From: Sandaracinus amylolyticus
GTDB lineage: Bacteria > Myxococcota_A > Polyangia > Polyangiales > Sandaracinaceae
Length of the DNA: 64,000 nt
Direction: 5' to 3'
Assembly: GCF_021631985.1 (NCBI RefSeq)
Contig: NZ_CP070225.1
Span: forward strand, 806,001-870,000
Under the pieces are notes generated by a model. That model ran no database searches. It saw nothing but the letters and a program-made list of their open reading frames with translations, and was not told the DNA's origin. A program made the translations under genes and the position numbers. Of the stretch, positions 43,014 through 51,536 are shown piece by piece (within the stretch, counting starts at the first letter, position 1; every line of letters begins with the position of its first letter).

Positions 43014-44204
43014 ATGTCCACGTCGCTGCCCGGTCGCTTCGGTCCCTTCGGCGGCCGCTTCGTCGCCGAGACCCTGATCCCCGCGCTGGACGAGCTCGAG
43101 AGCGCCTACGCCTCCGCGCGTGCCGACGCGGCCTTCGAGGCGCGCCGGCTCGAGCTGCTCGCGCGCTGGGTGGGCCGGCCGACGCCGCTCTTCTTCGCCG
43201 AGAACCTCTCGCGCGAGGTGGGCGCGCGCGTGTGGCTGAAGCGCGAGGACCTCTGCCACACCGGCGCGCACAAGGTGAACAACACCGTCGGTCAGGTCCT
43301 CCTCGCCAAGCGGATGGGCAAGCCGCGCGTCATCGCGGAGACCGGCGCGGGCCAGCACGGCGTCGCGACCGCGACCGCGTGCGCGCTCCTGGGCCTGAAG
43401 TGCGAGGTCTTCATGGGCGCCGAGGACGTGCGGCGTCAGTCGCCCAACGTGCAGCGCATGGAGCTGCTCGGCGCGAAGGTCATCCCGGTCACGAGCGGCA
43501 GCGCGACGCTCAAGGACGCGATGAACGAGGCGATGCGCGACTGGGTCACGAACGTAGCGACCACGTACTACTGCGTGGGCTCGGTCGCGGGGCCGCATCC
43601 GTATCCCTCGATCGTGCGCGACTTCCAGCGCGTGATCGGCGACGAGGCGCGCGCGCAGCTCCTCACCGACGAGAACGTGCTGCCCGACGCGGTGGTCGCC
43701 GCGGTCGGCGGCGGCTCGAACGCGATGGGCATCTTCGCGGCGTTCGTCGACGACTCGAGCGTGAAGCTGATCGGCGTCGAGGCCGCGGGGCACGGCGTCG
43801 CGAGCGGCAAGCACGCCGCGACGCTCACCGCAGGCAAGCCCGGCGTGCTGCACGGGATGCGCACCTACGTGCTGCAGGACGAGGACGGACAGATCGTCGA
43901 GGCGCACTCGATCAGCGCGGGCCTCGACTATCCGGGCGTCGGTCCCGAGCACGCGTGGCTGCGCGACACCGGGCGTGCGCAGTACGTGAGCGTCGACGAC
44001 GAGGAAGCGCTCGCGGGGTTCCAGCTGCTCGCGCGCACCGAGGGCATCCTTCCCGCGCTCGAGAGCAGCCACGCGATCGCGGCGCTGCACGGCGTCGCGA
44101 AGCAGCTCTGCAAGGACGCGCGCATCCTCGTGTCGCTGAGCGGCCGCGGCGACAAGGACCTCAACACGGTGCGCGACGCGCTCGCCGCGCGCACTGCGCA
44201 CTGA
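43014..44204 (+). CDS. trpB: Tryptophan synthase beta chain
   Basis: The 396-residue PLP enzyme joins indole and serine. PLP-binding Lys87 is in [14 protein letters not shown] follows, and the phosphate loop is GGGSNAMG. The late SGRGDKD is typical. It belongs to the standard TrpB1 type that pairs with TrpA. The frame extends upstream, but [20 protein letters not shown] is the family N-terminus. Its TGA stop starts a hairpin repeat. Confidence 0.97.
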   Translation: MSTSLPGRFGPFGGRFVAETLIPALDELESAYASARADAAFEARRLELLARWVGRPTPLFFAENLSREVGARVWLKREDLCHTGAHKVNNTVGQVLLAKRMGKPRVIAETGAGQHGVATATACALLGLKCEVFMGAEDVRRQSPNVQRMELLGAKVIPVTSGSATLKDAMNEAMRDWVTNVATTYYCVGSVAGPHPYPSIVRDFQRVIGDEARAQLLTDENVLPDAVVAAVGGGSNAMGIFAAFVDDSSVKLIGVEAAGHGVASGKHAATLTAGKPGVLHGMRTYVLQDEDGQIVEAHSISAGLDYPGVGPEHAWLRDTGRAQYVSVDDEEALAGFQLLARTEGILPALESSHAIAALHGVAKQLCKDARILVSLSGRGDKDLNTVRDALAARTAH

Positions 44205-44240
44205 GCTTCCCGCGGCGCTGCGCGCGGGGCCCCAGCCCCG
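44202..44240 (+). repeat. Hairpin repeat copy D at the trpB stop
   Basis: TGAGCTTCCC-GCGGCGCTGCGCGC is a diverged copy of the stop-anchored repeat; its TGA is the trpB stop. CGGGGC-CCCA-GCCCCG (44225-44240) forms a 6-bp GC hairpin. It lies in the convergent gap to the gene at 44256. Confidence 0.7.
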
Positions 44241-44255
44241 CTTGCTCGATGCGCG

Positions 44256-44690
44256 TCAGACCGGCGTCGGCTCGAGCTCGGCGCAGATCACTTCGCCGTT
44301 CTCGTTCGCGCACTCGAAGCCCTGGGGACAACCGGCGCCTTCGGGTGCGCAGGGATGATCGTCGGGCACGCACACCGATGCGGTGGGCAGCTGGCCGCGC
44401 CCGGTCAGGCTGCGGCAGGCCGCGCCCTCACCGCAGTCCGCGTCGGTCTCGCACGTGTGGCAGATGCAGTAGGGCCCGCCGGTCCAGTCGCCGCAGCACG
44501 GCGTGTACGCGCCGACGATCTCGACGGTCCAGCGACATCGCGCGCGGTCGGGATACGCGGCGGCGCACTCTTCGGGCGTGTCGGGGCCCGGGATGTACGT
44601 GTCCGTGGTGCGCGGGATTGGCTCCGGCGGAGGGCGCGTCGTGGTCGCGCACGACGCGAGGACGAGCGCGAGGAGTGCGATGCGCCGCAT
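44256..44690 (-). CDS. Small cysteine-rich lipoprotein
   Basis: The 144-residue product has a lipobox ending LASC near residue 14. The mature part holds about 13 Cys in a disulfide-style spacing (CCGDW, CICHTCETDADCGEGAAC, CVPDDHPC). Start codon directly follows the stop of the DciA-like gene (TGAATG), so it is translationally coupled. Function unknown; the coupling to a replication protein is probably incidental. Confidence 0.7.
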   Translation of the reverse strand: MRRIALLALVLASCATTTRPPPEPIPRTTDTYIPGPDTPEECAAAYPDRARCRWTVEIVGAYTPCCGDWTGGPYCICHTCETDADCGEGAACRSLTGRGQLPTASVCVPDDHPCAPEGAGCPQGFECANENGEVICAELEPTPV

Positions 44691-45209
44691 TCAGCGACCC
44701 GTGCGCCGCGTCGGCGCGCGCGGAGTGCGCGGTGCGAGCGACTGCGCCGCGGCCCTCGCGACGGCATCGCGCACCTGATCGTCGGCGATCGTGATCAGCG
44801 ACGCCGCGACCTGATCGGGCAGGTCGGTCAGCGCGAGCGGCGCGATCGGCGGCGGCACCGGCTTGCTCGGCGGCTTCGGCGGCAGCGGGCCGACCTTCAC
44901 GCGCACCTTCGTCGGGTCGATGCCCGGCACCGCGCGCGCGAGCGCCTGCATCCAGCCCGGCAGGAGCATCGAGATCTCCTGCGACCACGCGCTCGTGACC
45001 GCGTGGATCATCAGCGTTCCGCGATAGAGCTTGGTCGGGCGCGCGTTGCGCGACACACGCGGGGGCACGTGGCGATCCCACCACGCGATCGTGCGCACGA
45101 GCCGCAGCTCGTCGGGCTCGTTCGACGGGTACACGCGCGGCATCAGCTCGGCGATGCTCGCCACGCCGTGCTGAGGACCCCTGCGTCGTCGTCGAGTGCG
45201 GCTCTGCAT
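44691..45209 (-). CDS. DUF721/DciA-like protein
   Basis: The 172-residue basic protein matches DUF721 in its middle, with WWDRHVPPRVSRNARPTKLYRGTLMIHAVTSAWSQEI. DciA, the DUF721 founder, loads the replicative helicase in bacteria lacking DnaC/DnaI. The C-terminal half is Pro-rich and then helical. The chosen ATG follows the RNase D promoter region, from which it diverges. Upstream in-frame extension would run into that promoter and is unlikely. I am fairly sure of the domain, less of the helicase role. Confidence 0.72.
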   Translation of the reverse strand: MQSRTRRRRRGPQHGVASIAELMPRVYPSNEPDELRLVRTIAWWDRHVPPRVSRNARPTKLYRGTLMIHAVTSAWSQEISMLLPGWMQALARAVPGIDPTKVRVKVGPLPPKPPSKPVPPPIAPLALTDLPDQVAASLITIADDQVRDAVARAAAQSLAPRTPRAPTRRTGR

Positions 45210-45243
45210 CGCGATCGGGCGCGAGCGTAGCACTGCGTTGCGA

Positions 45244-45249
45244 TACGCT
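45244..45249 (+). promoter_or_regulatory. Candidate -10 box for the RNase D gene
   Basis: TACGCT lies six bases before the ATG at 45256, with no Shine-Dalgarno sequence; probable leaderless start. Confidence 0.4.
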
Positions 45250-45255
45250 TCGTCG

Positions 45256-46380
45256 ATGATCGATCGCCCCGAAGAGCTCGAGCGCCTCGCTCGTGCGCTC
45301 GCCGCCGCGCCGGCGATCGGTCTCGACACCGAGGGCGACGGCCTCTATCGCTACCGCACGCGCCTCTGCACGATGCAGATCGCGCATCCGCAGGGCGTCG
45401 CGCTGATCGACACGCTCGCGCTCGCCGATCGCCGCGCGCTCGCGCCGATCATCGGCGAGAGCGGACCGGAGAAGGTGCTGCACGACTGCGCGTTCGACGC
45501 GCGCCTGCTCGCACGCGAGGGGCTGCCGCTCGCGAACGTGTTCGACACCGCGGTCGCGGCGCGCTTCCTCGGCGAGGTCTCGACGGGCCTCTCGTCGCTG
45601 CTCGACAAGCACCTCGGGGTCACGATCGGCAAGGACCTGCAGCAGGCGGACTGGGGCAAGCGCCCGCTCGACGCAGCGGAGCTCGCGTACCTCGAGCAAG
45701 ACGTACGCGACCTGCTGCCGCTCGCGTCGGTGCTGCGCGATCGATGTGCCGACGCAGGGATCCTCGACGAGGTGCGCGTGGAATCGGCGTGGGCTGCGAG
45801 CGCGAACGCCGAGCCGGAGGAGGAGCCCGGGCCCGCGTGGCTGCGCGTGAAGGGCGCGGGCGATCTGCGCACCGGCGCGCAGCGCGCGGTGCTGCGCGAG
45901 ATCGCGGCGCTCCGCGAGCGCATCGCGCAGGAGGAGGACGTCCCGCCGTTCCGCGTGCTGCCGAACCCCGTGCTGATCGTGATCGCGCGCAAGATGCCGC
46001 GTGATCGCGCGGCGCTCGACTCGATCCACGCGCTCGCGAAGCGCCCCGAGCTCGCGACCGAGGTCCTCGACGCGGTCGGTCGCGGGCTCGACGCGCGCGA
46101 GGTGCCGCGCGAAGAGCTCGACGTGCTGCGTCCTCCTGCCCCGCCGTTCGAGCAGCGCGAGCGACGCAAGCGCCTCGAGACCGCGCTCACCGCGTGGCGC
46201 AAGCGCGAGGCCGAGGAGCGCGGGGTGAACGTGCAGGTCGTGCTCCCGGGGCACTGCCTGCGCGATCTCGCGGGCCGAGCACCGCGCGACGAGCGCGCGC
46301 TGCTCGAGGTGCCCGGCTTCGGCGAGTGTCGCGTCGTGCGTTACGGTCGCGCGGTGATCGAGATCGTCAAGGACGCTTGA
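45256..46380 (+). CDS. rnd: Ribonuclease D (DEDDy 3-prime exonuclease)
   Basis: The 374-residue enzyme trims the 3-prime ends of tRNA and other small RNAs. The DEDD residues are Asp24 and Glu26 in LDTEGD, Asp in HDCAFDARLL, and Asp in YLEQDVRDLLPL with the preceding Tyr. An HRDC-like helical domain follows at about residues 215-290. The in-frame upstream region overlaps the divergent gene, so the ATG after the -10 box is preferred. Confidence 0.93.
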   Translation: MIDRPEELERLARALAAAPAIGLDTEGDGLYRYRTRLCTMQIAHPQGVALIDTLALADRRALAPIIGESGPEKVLHDCAFDARLLAREGLPLANVFDTAVAARFLGEVSTGLSSLLDKHLGVTIGKDLQQADWGKRPLDAAELAYLEQDVRDLLPLASVLRDRCADAGILDEVRVESAWAASANAEPEEEPGPAWLRVKGAGDLRTGAQRAVLREIAALRERIAQEEDVPPFRVLPNPVLIVIARKMPRDRAALDSIHALAKRPELATEVLDAVGRGLDAREVPREELDVLRPPAPPFEQRERRKRLETALTAWRKREAEERGVNVQVVLPGHCLRDLAGRAPRDERALLEVPGFGECRVVRYGRAVIEIVKDA

Positions 46381-46386
46381 CCATCG

Positions 46387-47322
46387 TCACTCGCGCTTCG
46401 AGCGGCGCGACATCAGTCGCTCGATCACGCCGGTCGGCGTGAGCTTCCCGTCGAGTGCGTCGGCGAGGGCCTCGATGATCGGCACCTCGATCCCGCGGCG
46501 CATCGCGTGGCGCTGCACGCGCCGCGCGATCGTCACGCCCTCGATGTACGCGCCCGCCTGCTCGCCGGCCTGCTGCAGCGTGAGCCCGCGGCCGAGCGCA
46601 CGACCGAGCTCGAGCTCGGGACGACCATCACCCGCGATCGCCGCGATCAGATCGCCGTAGCCCGCGACGCCCGCGAAGGTGCGGTCCTCGGCGCCGAGCG
46701 ACACGCCGATGCGCGCGGTCTCGACCATGCCGCGCGTCGCGAGGATCGCGAGCGCCGCGGGGTTGATCCCCATCTCCTGCGCGTAGCCGATCGCGAGCGC
46801 GAGCAGACCGACCAGCGCCGCGCTCACCTCGACGCCGACGACGTCTTCGGTCTGGTAGAGGCGCAGCGTCGGCCCCGCGATCGCCTCGCGGACCGCGTCC
46901 GCGACCTCGGGAAAGCCGGTCCCCACGATGCCGCCGCCGGGCACGCCCTCCGCGATCGACTTCGCGGAGATCGGTCCCGCCAGACAGCCGACGCGTCGCG
47001 CCGGCGTCAGCTCGCGCAGCACGCGGCTGACGGTCCGGAGCTCCTCGCCGACGAGCCCGCGGCTGACGTGCACGAGCAGGTGCCGTCCGTCGAGGTGCTG
47101 GCCCAGCTGCTCCGCGACCTTCGCGACGTGCATCGAGGGCACCGACACGAAGATCAGCTCGCAGCGCGCGAGCGCCGCGAGCTCGCGCGTCGGCTCGATG
47201 CGCTCCCCGACCTCGCCGTCGCGCCGGCTCCACAGCGTCGCGTTGCGCCCGGTGCGCGCGATCGCGCGCGCGAGCCCGACGCCGAAGCCGCCTCCTCCGA
47301 TCACTCCGATGGGCGTGCTCAT
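46387..47322 (-). CDS. GpsA-like NAD-dependent glycerol-3-phosphate dehydrogenase homologue lacking catalytic lysines
   Basis: The 311-residue protein has the GpsA Rossmann motif GVIGGGGFGVGLA and the family folds throughout, including AGPISAKSIAEGVP and YAQEMGINPAALAILATRGMVE. Yet the two active-site lysines are replaced: ATKGL reads HVSRGL, and ALKN reads ALVG. The substrate-binding SRN after GLGDL is also lost (GYGDLIAAIAGDGR). So it may bind NAD but is unlikely to be a normal dehydrogenase. GAGGAGGG precedes the ATG. It follows the PlsB-like gene by 11 bases, so it is made together with an acyltransferase that uses the usual GpsA product. Confidence 0.85.
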   Translation of the reverse strand: MSTPIGVIGGGGFGVGLARAIARTGRNATLWSRRDGEVGERIEPTRELAALARCELIFVSVPSMHVAKVAEQLGQHLDGRHLLVHVSRGLVGEELRTVSRVLRELTPARRVGCLAGPISAKSIAEGVPGGGIVGTGFPEVADAVREAIAGPTLRLYQTEDVVGVEVSAALVGLLALAIGYAQEMGINPAALAILATRGMVETARIGVSLGAEDRTFAGVAGYGDLIAAIAGDGRPELELGRALGRGLTLQQAGEQAGAYIEGVTIARRVQRHAMRRGIEVPIIEALADALDGKLTPTGVIERLMSRRSKRE

Positions 47323-47333
47323 CGTGTCCCTCC

Positions 47334-49055
47334 TCAGCCCAAACGAGCGATCTCTCGCGCCGCCGCGAGATCGCCTTCGCCCGCCACGCGCTCCGCGTAG
47401 GGCACGAGACGGTTCTGGTAGTAGAGCAACATCGTCGGATCCTCGGCGGTGATCTGCCCGTCGTGCTCGATGACGATCGTGCGCCGGTGGTAGCCGTTCC
47501 ACGCCGAGAACACGCGATCGATCAGCGTCGTCGCGTCCCCGCGATCCGCGAGCTCGCTGAGGTGCACCTCGCCGCGCGACGCGAGATCGCGCAGCCGCTC
47601 GCGCATCTGTCCGACCTCGCGCGCGAGGTCGTCGCGCCGCACCGTGACCTCGCCGCGATGACGCAGGCGCCCGAAGAGATCGACGCCCGGGGTCGCGCGC
47701 ACGAGGCGCCGGAACAGCGCGTGCGCGACGATCTGCGTCGACATCAGCACCGTGTCGCGCTCGTACTCGCCGACCAGCACCTGCCCCATCTCGCGCGTGT
47801 ACTCGGCGTCGCGCCGCGGCTCGATCGTGGGCACGCCGCGGAACTGCACGTAGGTGCCGGGATCGATCACGCGACCGTCGGGCGTGAGCGAGCCACCGTC
47901 GTCGTCGACCCGGTTGCCGAAGGGATCGAGCGGACGGCCGAAGCGGATCACGCACGCGCTCTCCATCTGCGCGACGCGCCGGAAGAACGCGAGCCAGCGA
48001 TCGAGCTGCGAGAACTCGTCGTCCTCGATGATGTAGCGCGCCTTGCCCGCTTCCTTGAGCCAGTCCTCGACGAGCGTCTCGGCCTCGAGGACGAGGCCGT
48101 AGTTGATCGTCGTCGGCACGAAGAACACGGGGCGCGCGATGCCGCGCACGCGGTTGCGCGAGAACGCCTCGATCGCGGTGCCCGCGAGGCCGAGCTTCAG
48201 CTTGCGCTCGAGCATCCCGGAGCGACTGCGGGTGCCGCCCGGGAAGAAGAGCGAGTGGTAGCCGCGCTCGATCATCACGCACGAGTACGTCTTCAGCACG
48301 TCCTTGTAGAGCGCGGCGCGGATCCGACGATCCACGCGATACGCGCCGAGGTTGTGCATGAAGAAGCTGATGATCGGGTTCGTGAAGAGGTTCTTGCCCG
48401 CGCCGTACACGACGGGCGGCAGGCCCTCGCGCATGAGCGCGTAGCCGAGCGCGATCGAGTCGAGGTTCGACGAGTGGGTCGGGACGAAGACGAGCGTCCC
48501 GCGCTTCGCGAGGTGCTTGAGGTGCTCGATGTTGCCCTCGGTCCGCAGCATCTCGTCGACGACGTGCGTGCCGCTCGCCATCGTCATGAGGTCCTCGGGC
48601 AGCGCCGAGGGCTTCATCACGCCGGTGAGCAGCGGCGGCACCGCGCGCGTGGCGAACTGATAGACGCGCGGATCGAAGTTGCCCGCGATGTCCCACGACA
48701 TCCGCTCGCAGATGAGCCGGAGCGTCTCCTTCTTCTCGCTCTCGCTCATGCGGCCGACCCGACGCATCGTCTGGCGCCAGAAGCCGAGCGAGTCGCGCGC
48801 CTCGTCGTCGCGCTGCGACTCGAGGCGCTTTACCTCTTCGTGCGCGACCTCGTTGAGCACGTACTCGAGCGGGCGCTGCTCGTGCACGTGGCGCTCGACG
48901 CAGCGGCGCGTGACCTCGCGGATGATGTCGTCGCGCTCGCTGTTGAACCAGAAGATCGTCGGATCGTCTGGCGCGGGGACGTAGGGCGTGAGGCGTGGAA
49001 GCCGGATCGGCCGCGTCAGAAGGTGCTTCACCGTGCGCACGGGGCTCTTCGCCAC
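47334..49055 (-). CDS. PlsB-like glycerol-3-phosphate acyltransferase
   Basis: The 573-residue protein is a long-form phospholipid acyltransferase. The catalytic HX4D motif is THSSNLDS near residue 195, and FFPGGTRSRSG near residue 275 is the glycerophosphate-binding block typical of PlsB. VPTTINYG and the late LLYYQNRL region also fit. It is shorter than enteric PlsB (about 800 residues). It should make lysophosphatidate at the inner membrane. Its operon partner is the GpsA-like protein, so the pair looks like a lipid-precursor module, possibly for a special lipid. Confidence 0.85.
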   Translation of the reverse strand: MAKSPVRTVKHLLTRPIRLPRLTPYVPAPDDPTIFWFNSERDDIIREVTRRCVERHVHEQRPLEYVLNEVAHEEVKRLESQRDDEARDSLGFWRQTMRRVGRMSESEKKETLRLICERMSWDIAGNFDPRVYQFATRAVPPLLTGVMKPSALPEDLMTMASGTHVVDEMLRTEGNIEHLKHLAKRGTLVFVPTHSSNLDSIALGYALMREGLPPVVYGAGKNLFTNPIISFFMHNLGAYRVDRRIRAALYKDVLKTYSCVMIERGYHSLFFPGGTRSRSGMLERKLKLGLAGTAIEAFSRNRVRGIARPVFFVPTTINYGLVLEAETLVEDWLKEAGKARYIIEDDEFSQLDRWLAFFRRVAQMESACVIRFGRPLDPFGNRVDDDGGSLTPDGRVIDPGTYVQFRGVPTIEPRRDAEYTREMGQVLVGEYERDTVLMSTQIVAHALFRRLVRATPGVDLFGRLRHRGEVTVRRDDLAREVGQMRERLRDLASRGEVHLSELADRGDATTLIDRVFSAWNGYHRRTIVIEHDGQITAEDPTMLLYYQNRLVPYAERVAGEGDLAAAREIARLG

Positions 49056-49123
49056 GACGTCGATTCCTCCCCTCGTCGCGCCCGGGGGGTGAGGGGCGCG
49101 GACGGCGCATCATACGCGACCGC

Positions 49124-49804
49124 TCAGCGTCGTGTGATGCCGGCGAGCGCGAGGTGCGGCGCGACCAGCGAGACGCGAACATCACGCCGCCGCGCGACGA
49201 TCGCGAGCGGCAGCGCCGCGAGCACGATCCACGGCGCGACGATCGGCAGGAGCACGATCGTGAGCACCGCGCGCAGCGGACGAGGAGGATCGATCGCGAG
49301 ACGCGCGACCCGCATGCCGGGCGATGCGCCGCGGGCGAGCAGCGCGATCGGGAGCGCCAGCGCGATCGCCGGGAGGATTCGCGCGAGCGCGTCGGCGATC
49401 GCGAGCGAGGCGATCGATCCCGGCACGACGATCGCGATCGCGATCAGCACGCCGAGCACCAGCACGTCGGCGACGCTCGCGAGCAAGAGACGCGACGACG
49501 TCCCGCGCCGCGCGTCGCCGGTCCCGCCTGCGAGCGATGCCGCGATCACGATCGCGACGGCCGCGATCTCGGACGCGCGTCGGGTGTGACCGCGGCGCGC
49601 CTCGACCTCCACGTACGCCGCGTCGCTGCGCGCCGCGTCGTACTGCGCGCTGCCCAGCCTCGCCCGCTCCGCGCTCCACACCGCGCGCGCCGACTCGTAG
49701 GACGCGACCTCGATCCCGACCGCGACGGTCGCGATCAGCGCCGCGCCGATCGCGATCGCCCGCGCGATCTCAGACGCTGCAGGAGTCGATCGCACAGCGT
49801 GCAC
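49124..49804 (-). CDS. RDD-like polytopic membrane protein
   Basis: The 226-residue protein starts with GTG and has five to six hydrophobic segments. The central SSRLLLASVADVLVLGVL and the following GASPGMRVARL are the Arg-Asp pattern of RDD proteins, which often act as ion exchangers or accessory membrane proteins. An N-terminal pair of segments encloses a short charged loop. It stands alone after the PlsB-like gene by 68 bases. Function unknown. Confidence 0.65.
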   Translation of the reverse strand: MHAVRSTPAASEIARAIAIGAALIATVAVGIEVASYESARAVWSAERARLGSAQYDAARSDAAYVEVEARRGHTRRASEIAAVAIVIAASLAGGTGDARRGTSSRLLLASVADVLVLGVLIAIAIVVPGSIASLAIADALARILPAIALALPIALLARGASPGMRVARLAIDPPRPLRAVLTIVLLPIVAPWIVLAALPLAIVARRRDVRVSLVAPHLALAGITRR

Positions 49805-49833
49805 CCCGCGAGCGGGCCGAGGACCCGCGCGCA

Positions 49834-49880
49834 GCTCGGGGGTCGACAGGGGGGCGCGCAGCCCCCAGGGGAAGCTCAGC
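49834..49880 (-). repeat. Hairpin repeat copy A at the IMPase-family stop
   Basis: Read on the minus strand the block begins GCTGAGC, its TGA (49878-49876) being the stop of the upstream gene. GGGGGC-TGCGC-GCCCCC forms a 6-bp GC hairpin. It matches copy B at 44 of 47 bases over 23 kb distance. Confidence 0.9.
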
Positions 49881-50703
49881 GCGACGGCTCATCGAGCAGC
49901 GCGAGCAGGTCCTTGTGGAAGAGCCCGTTCGACGCCACCGCGCCCCCGCCGAAGATCGTCGGCTGCCCGTCGAAGCTCGTCAGCACGCCGCCCGCTTCGT
50001 GCACCAGCACCGACGCCGCGCAGATGTCCCAGGGCATCACCGCGGGATCGATCATCGCGTCGACCTGACCGCGCAGGAGCCGGCGGTATCCGTCGAAATC
50101 ACCGAAGCCGCGCTGCGACTCGGTGCGCTCTCCGAGGCGCTGCAGCGCGGGCACCATCGCGGCGCCGGTGAACTGCTGCAGTGTGCCGTGCGAGATCGTC
50201 GCGTCCTCGAGCTTGCCCACGCGCGAGACCGCGAGCGGGCGCCCATTGCCCCACGCGCCATCGCCCCGCACTGCCCAGAAGAGATCCTCCGCGGCCGGCA
50301 TGTACGCGATCCCGAGCACCGGATGCCCGTCCGCGAGCAGGCCGAGCAGCACCGACCAGGTCTCGGTGCCGCGCACGAACGCGCGCGTGCCATCGATCGG
50401 ATCGAGCACCCAGCGCATGCCCGCGGTCTCGGGGCCGCTCTCGCCGGTCTCCTCGCCGAGGAACGCGGTGTCGGGATAACGGCGCCGGAGGAACCCGGAG
50501 AGGCGCTCTTCGACCGCGCGATCGGCCTCGGTCACCGGGGATCGATCGGGCTTGCGCTCGACGCGCGTGCGATCGGTCCAGCGGATCATCCCCGCTTCGT
50601 ACATCCGCCGCGCCGCGTCGCCGGCGACGAGCACCTCGTCGATCAGCTCGGCGAGCGCGCGCCGTCCGCCGATGCGATCGAGATCGAATCCCCCCTTGCT
50701 CAT
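49876..50703 (-). CDS. Inositol monophosphatase-family phosphatase
   Basis: The 275-residue Mg-dependent phosphatase carries GEETGE (metal Glu), WVLDPIDGTRAFVRG (metal and catalytic residues) and PWDICAASVLVHEAGG. It may act on inositol phosphate, histidinol phosphate or a related substrate; RAFVRG in place of NFVHG leans toward the histidinol-phosphatase branch. The start is the ATG before MSKGGFDLD; upstream in-frame sequence is out of character. The stop begins repeat copy A. Confidence 0.9.
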   Translation of the reverse strand: MSKGGFDLDRIGGRRALAELIDEVLVAGDAARRMYEAGMIRWTDRTRVERKPDRSPVTEADRAVEERLSGFLRRRYPDTAFLGEETGESGPETAGMRWVLDPIDGTRAFVRGTETWSVLLGLLADGHPVLGIAYMPAAEDLFWAVRGDGAWGNGRPLAVSRVGKLEDATISHGTLQQFTGAAMVPALQRLGERTESQRGFGDFDGYRRLLRGQVDAMIDPAVMPWDICAASVLVHEAGGVLTSFDGQPTIFGGGAVASNGLFHKDLLALLDEPSR

Positions 50704-50758
50704 GGTGGACGGAATCGCACGTGGGCCCCGCGTCGCGCAACCCTCCGCGCGACGGCGA

Positions 50759-51478
50759 TCAGCGCTGGACCATCGCGGGCACGACGCGCGGCGCGTGCGC
50801 GCGAGCGAGCGATCCGAATCCGTCGATGCGCGCGTGGGCCCGCCATCGCGCGTAGTGCACGAGGCGCACGCGACCGCCCGCGTTGCCCTCGATCGTGTGC
50901 AGCGTCTCGCCGTCGACGCGCTGCACGATCGCGCTGTGGCCCCACGTCGGCGTGGAGATGCGCACGTAGTCGCCGGGCTGCGGCACGAACGTGCGCCACT
51001 CGTGATCGGCGCGCGAGACGTAGGCGCTGCGGCGATCGAACCAACGCCGGATCGACGTGTTCGTCGGCAGCAGCCACCCGCCGCGGCTCCCGCCGGTGAA
51101 GGGCACGCCCGCCGCGCGATAGACCCACGACACGAAGTCGCTGCACCACAGCGCGCCCTCGCGTACGTGCGACGCGAGCGCGCCGGGCTCACCGCGCCGC
51201 GCACGACCGACGCTCGCGAGAGCGTGATCGACCTCGCCGAGCGCGATCTCGACGGCGCGCACCGCGCTCGACGGCGACCACGCCGGCGCGCGGCGACGTG
51301 TCCTCACGCACTCGAGCCCGACCGCGTCGAACCCCTCGTCGCACGCACAGAACGCCTCGCCCTGCTCCGAGGTGCAGAGCCCGTGCAGGCTGCACGTCAC
51401 GCCCACACACGGCGCCTGGGCGCGCGCGGTGCTCGGGAGCATCACGAGCACCAGGACGAGCGCGGCGCGGGACGTCAC
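50759..51478 (-). CDS. Secreted EGF-CHAP domain protein (putative amidase/endopeptidase)
   Basis: The 239-residue product starts with GTG and has a signal peptide ending TARAQ. A six-Cys EGF-like unit follows (CVGVTCSLHGLC, CACDEGF), then a linker, then a CHAP domain. Its catalytic Cys is in LWCSDFVSWVYRAAG and His in WGHSAIVQRV, with IEGN supplying the third residue. CHAP enzymes cut peptidoglycan cross-links. An EGF-like head is unusual for a bacterial lysin. The frame is open far upstream, but only this start gives a signal peptide. Confidence 0.83.
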   Translation of the reverse strand: MTSRAALVLVLVMLPSTARAQAPCVGVTCSLHGLCTSEQGEAFCACDEGFDAVGLECVRTRRRAPAWSPSSAVRAVEIALGEVDHALASVGRARRGEPGALASHVREGALWCSDFVSWVYRAAGVPFTGGSRGGWLLPTNTSIRRWFDRRSAYVSRADHEWRTFVPQPGDYVRISTPTWGHSAIVQRVDGETLHTIEGNAGGRVRLVHYARWRAHARIDGFGSLARAHAPRVVPAMVQR

Positions 51479-51536
51479 GAGGGGTCGGACGTACGAGCGG
51501 CGCGATCGATTTCCGCGCCGGCTCGCGATGGGCGCT

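Noticed and set aside
46440-46453. Fifth copy of the stop-anchored repeat (GTGAGCTTCCCG)
   Set aside because: Only the first ten bases match, no hairpin follows, and it lies in the conserved C-terminal coding part of the GpsA-like gene.
46387-49185. A single 932-residue minus-strand protein containing the GpsA-like domain
   Set aside because: Its upstream two thirds are Arg-rich and lie out of frame over the PlsB-like gene, which has clear motifs. The GpsA-like ATG has a strong ribosome site.
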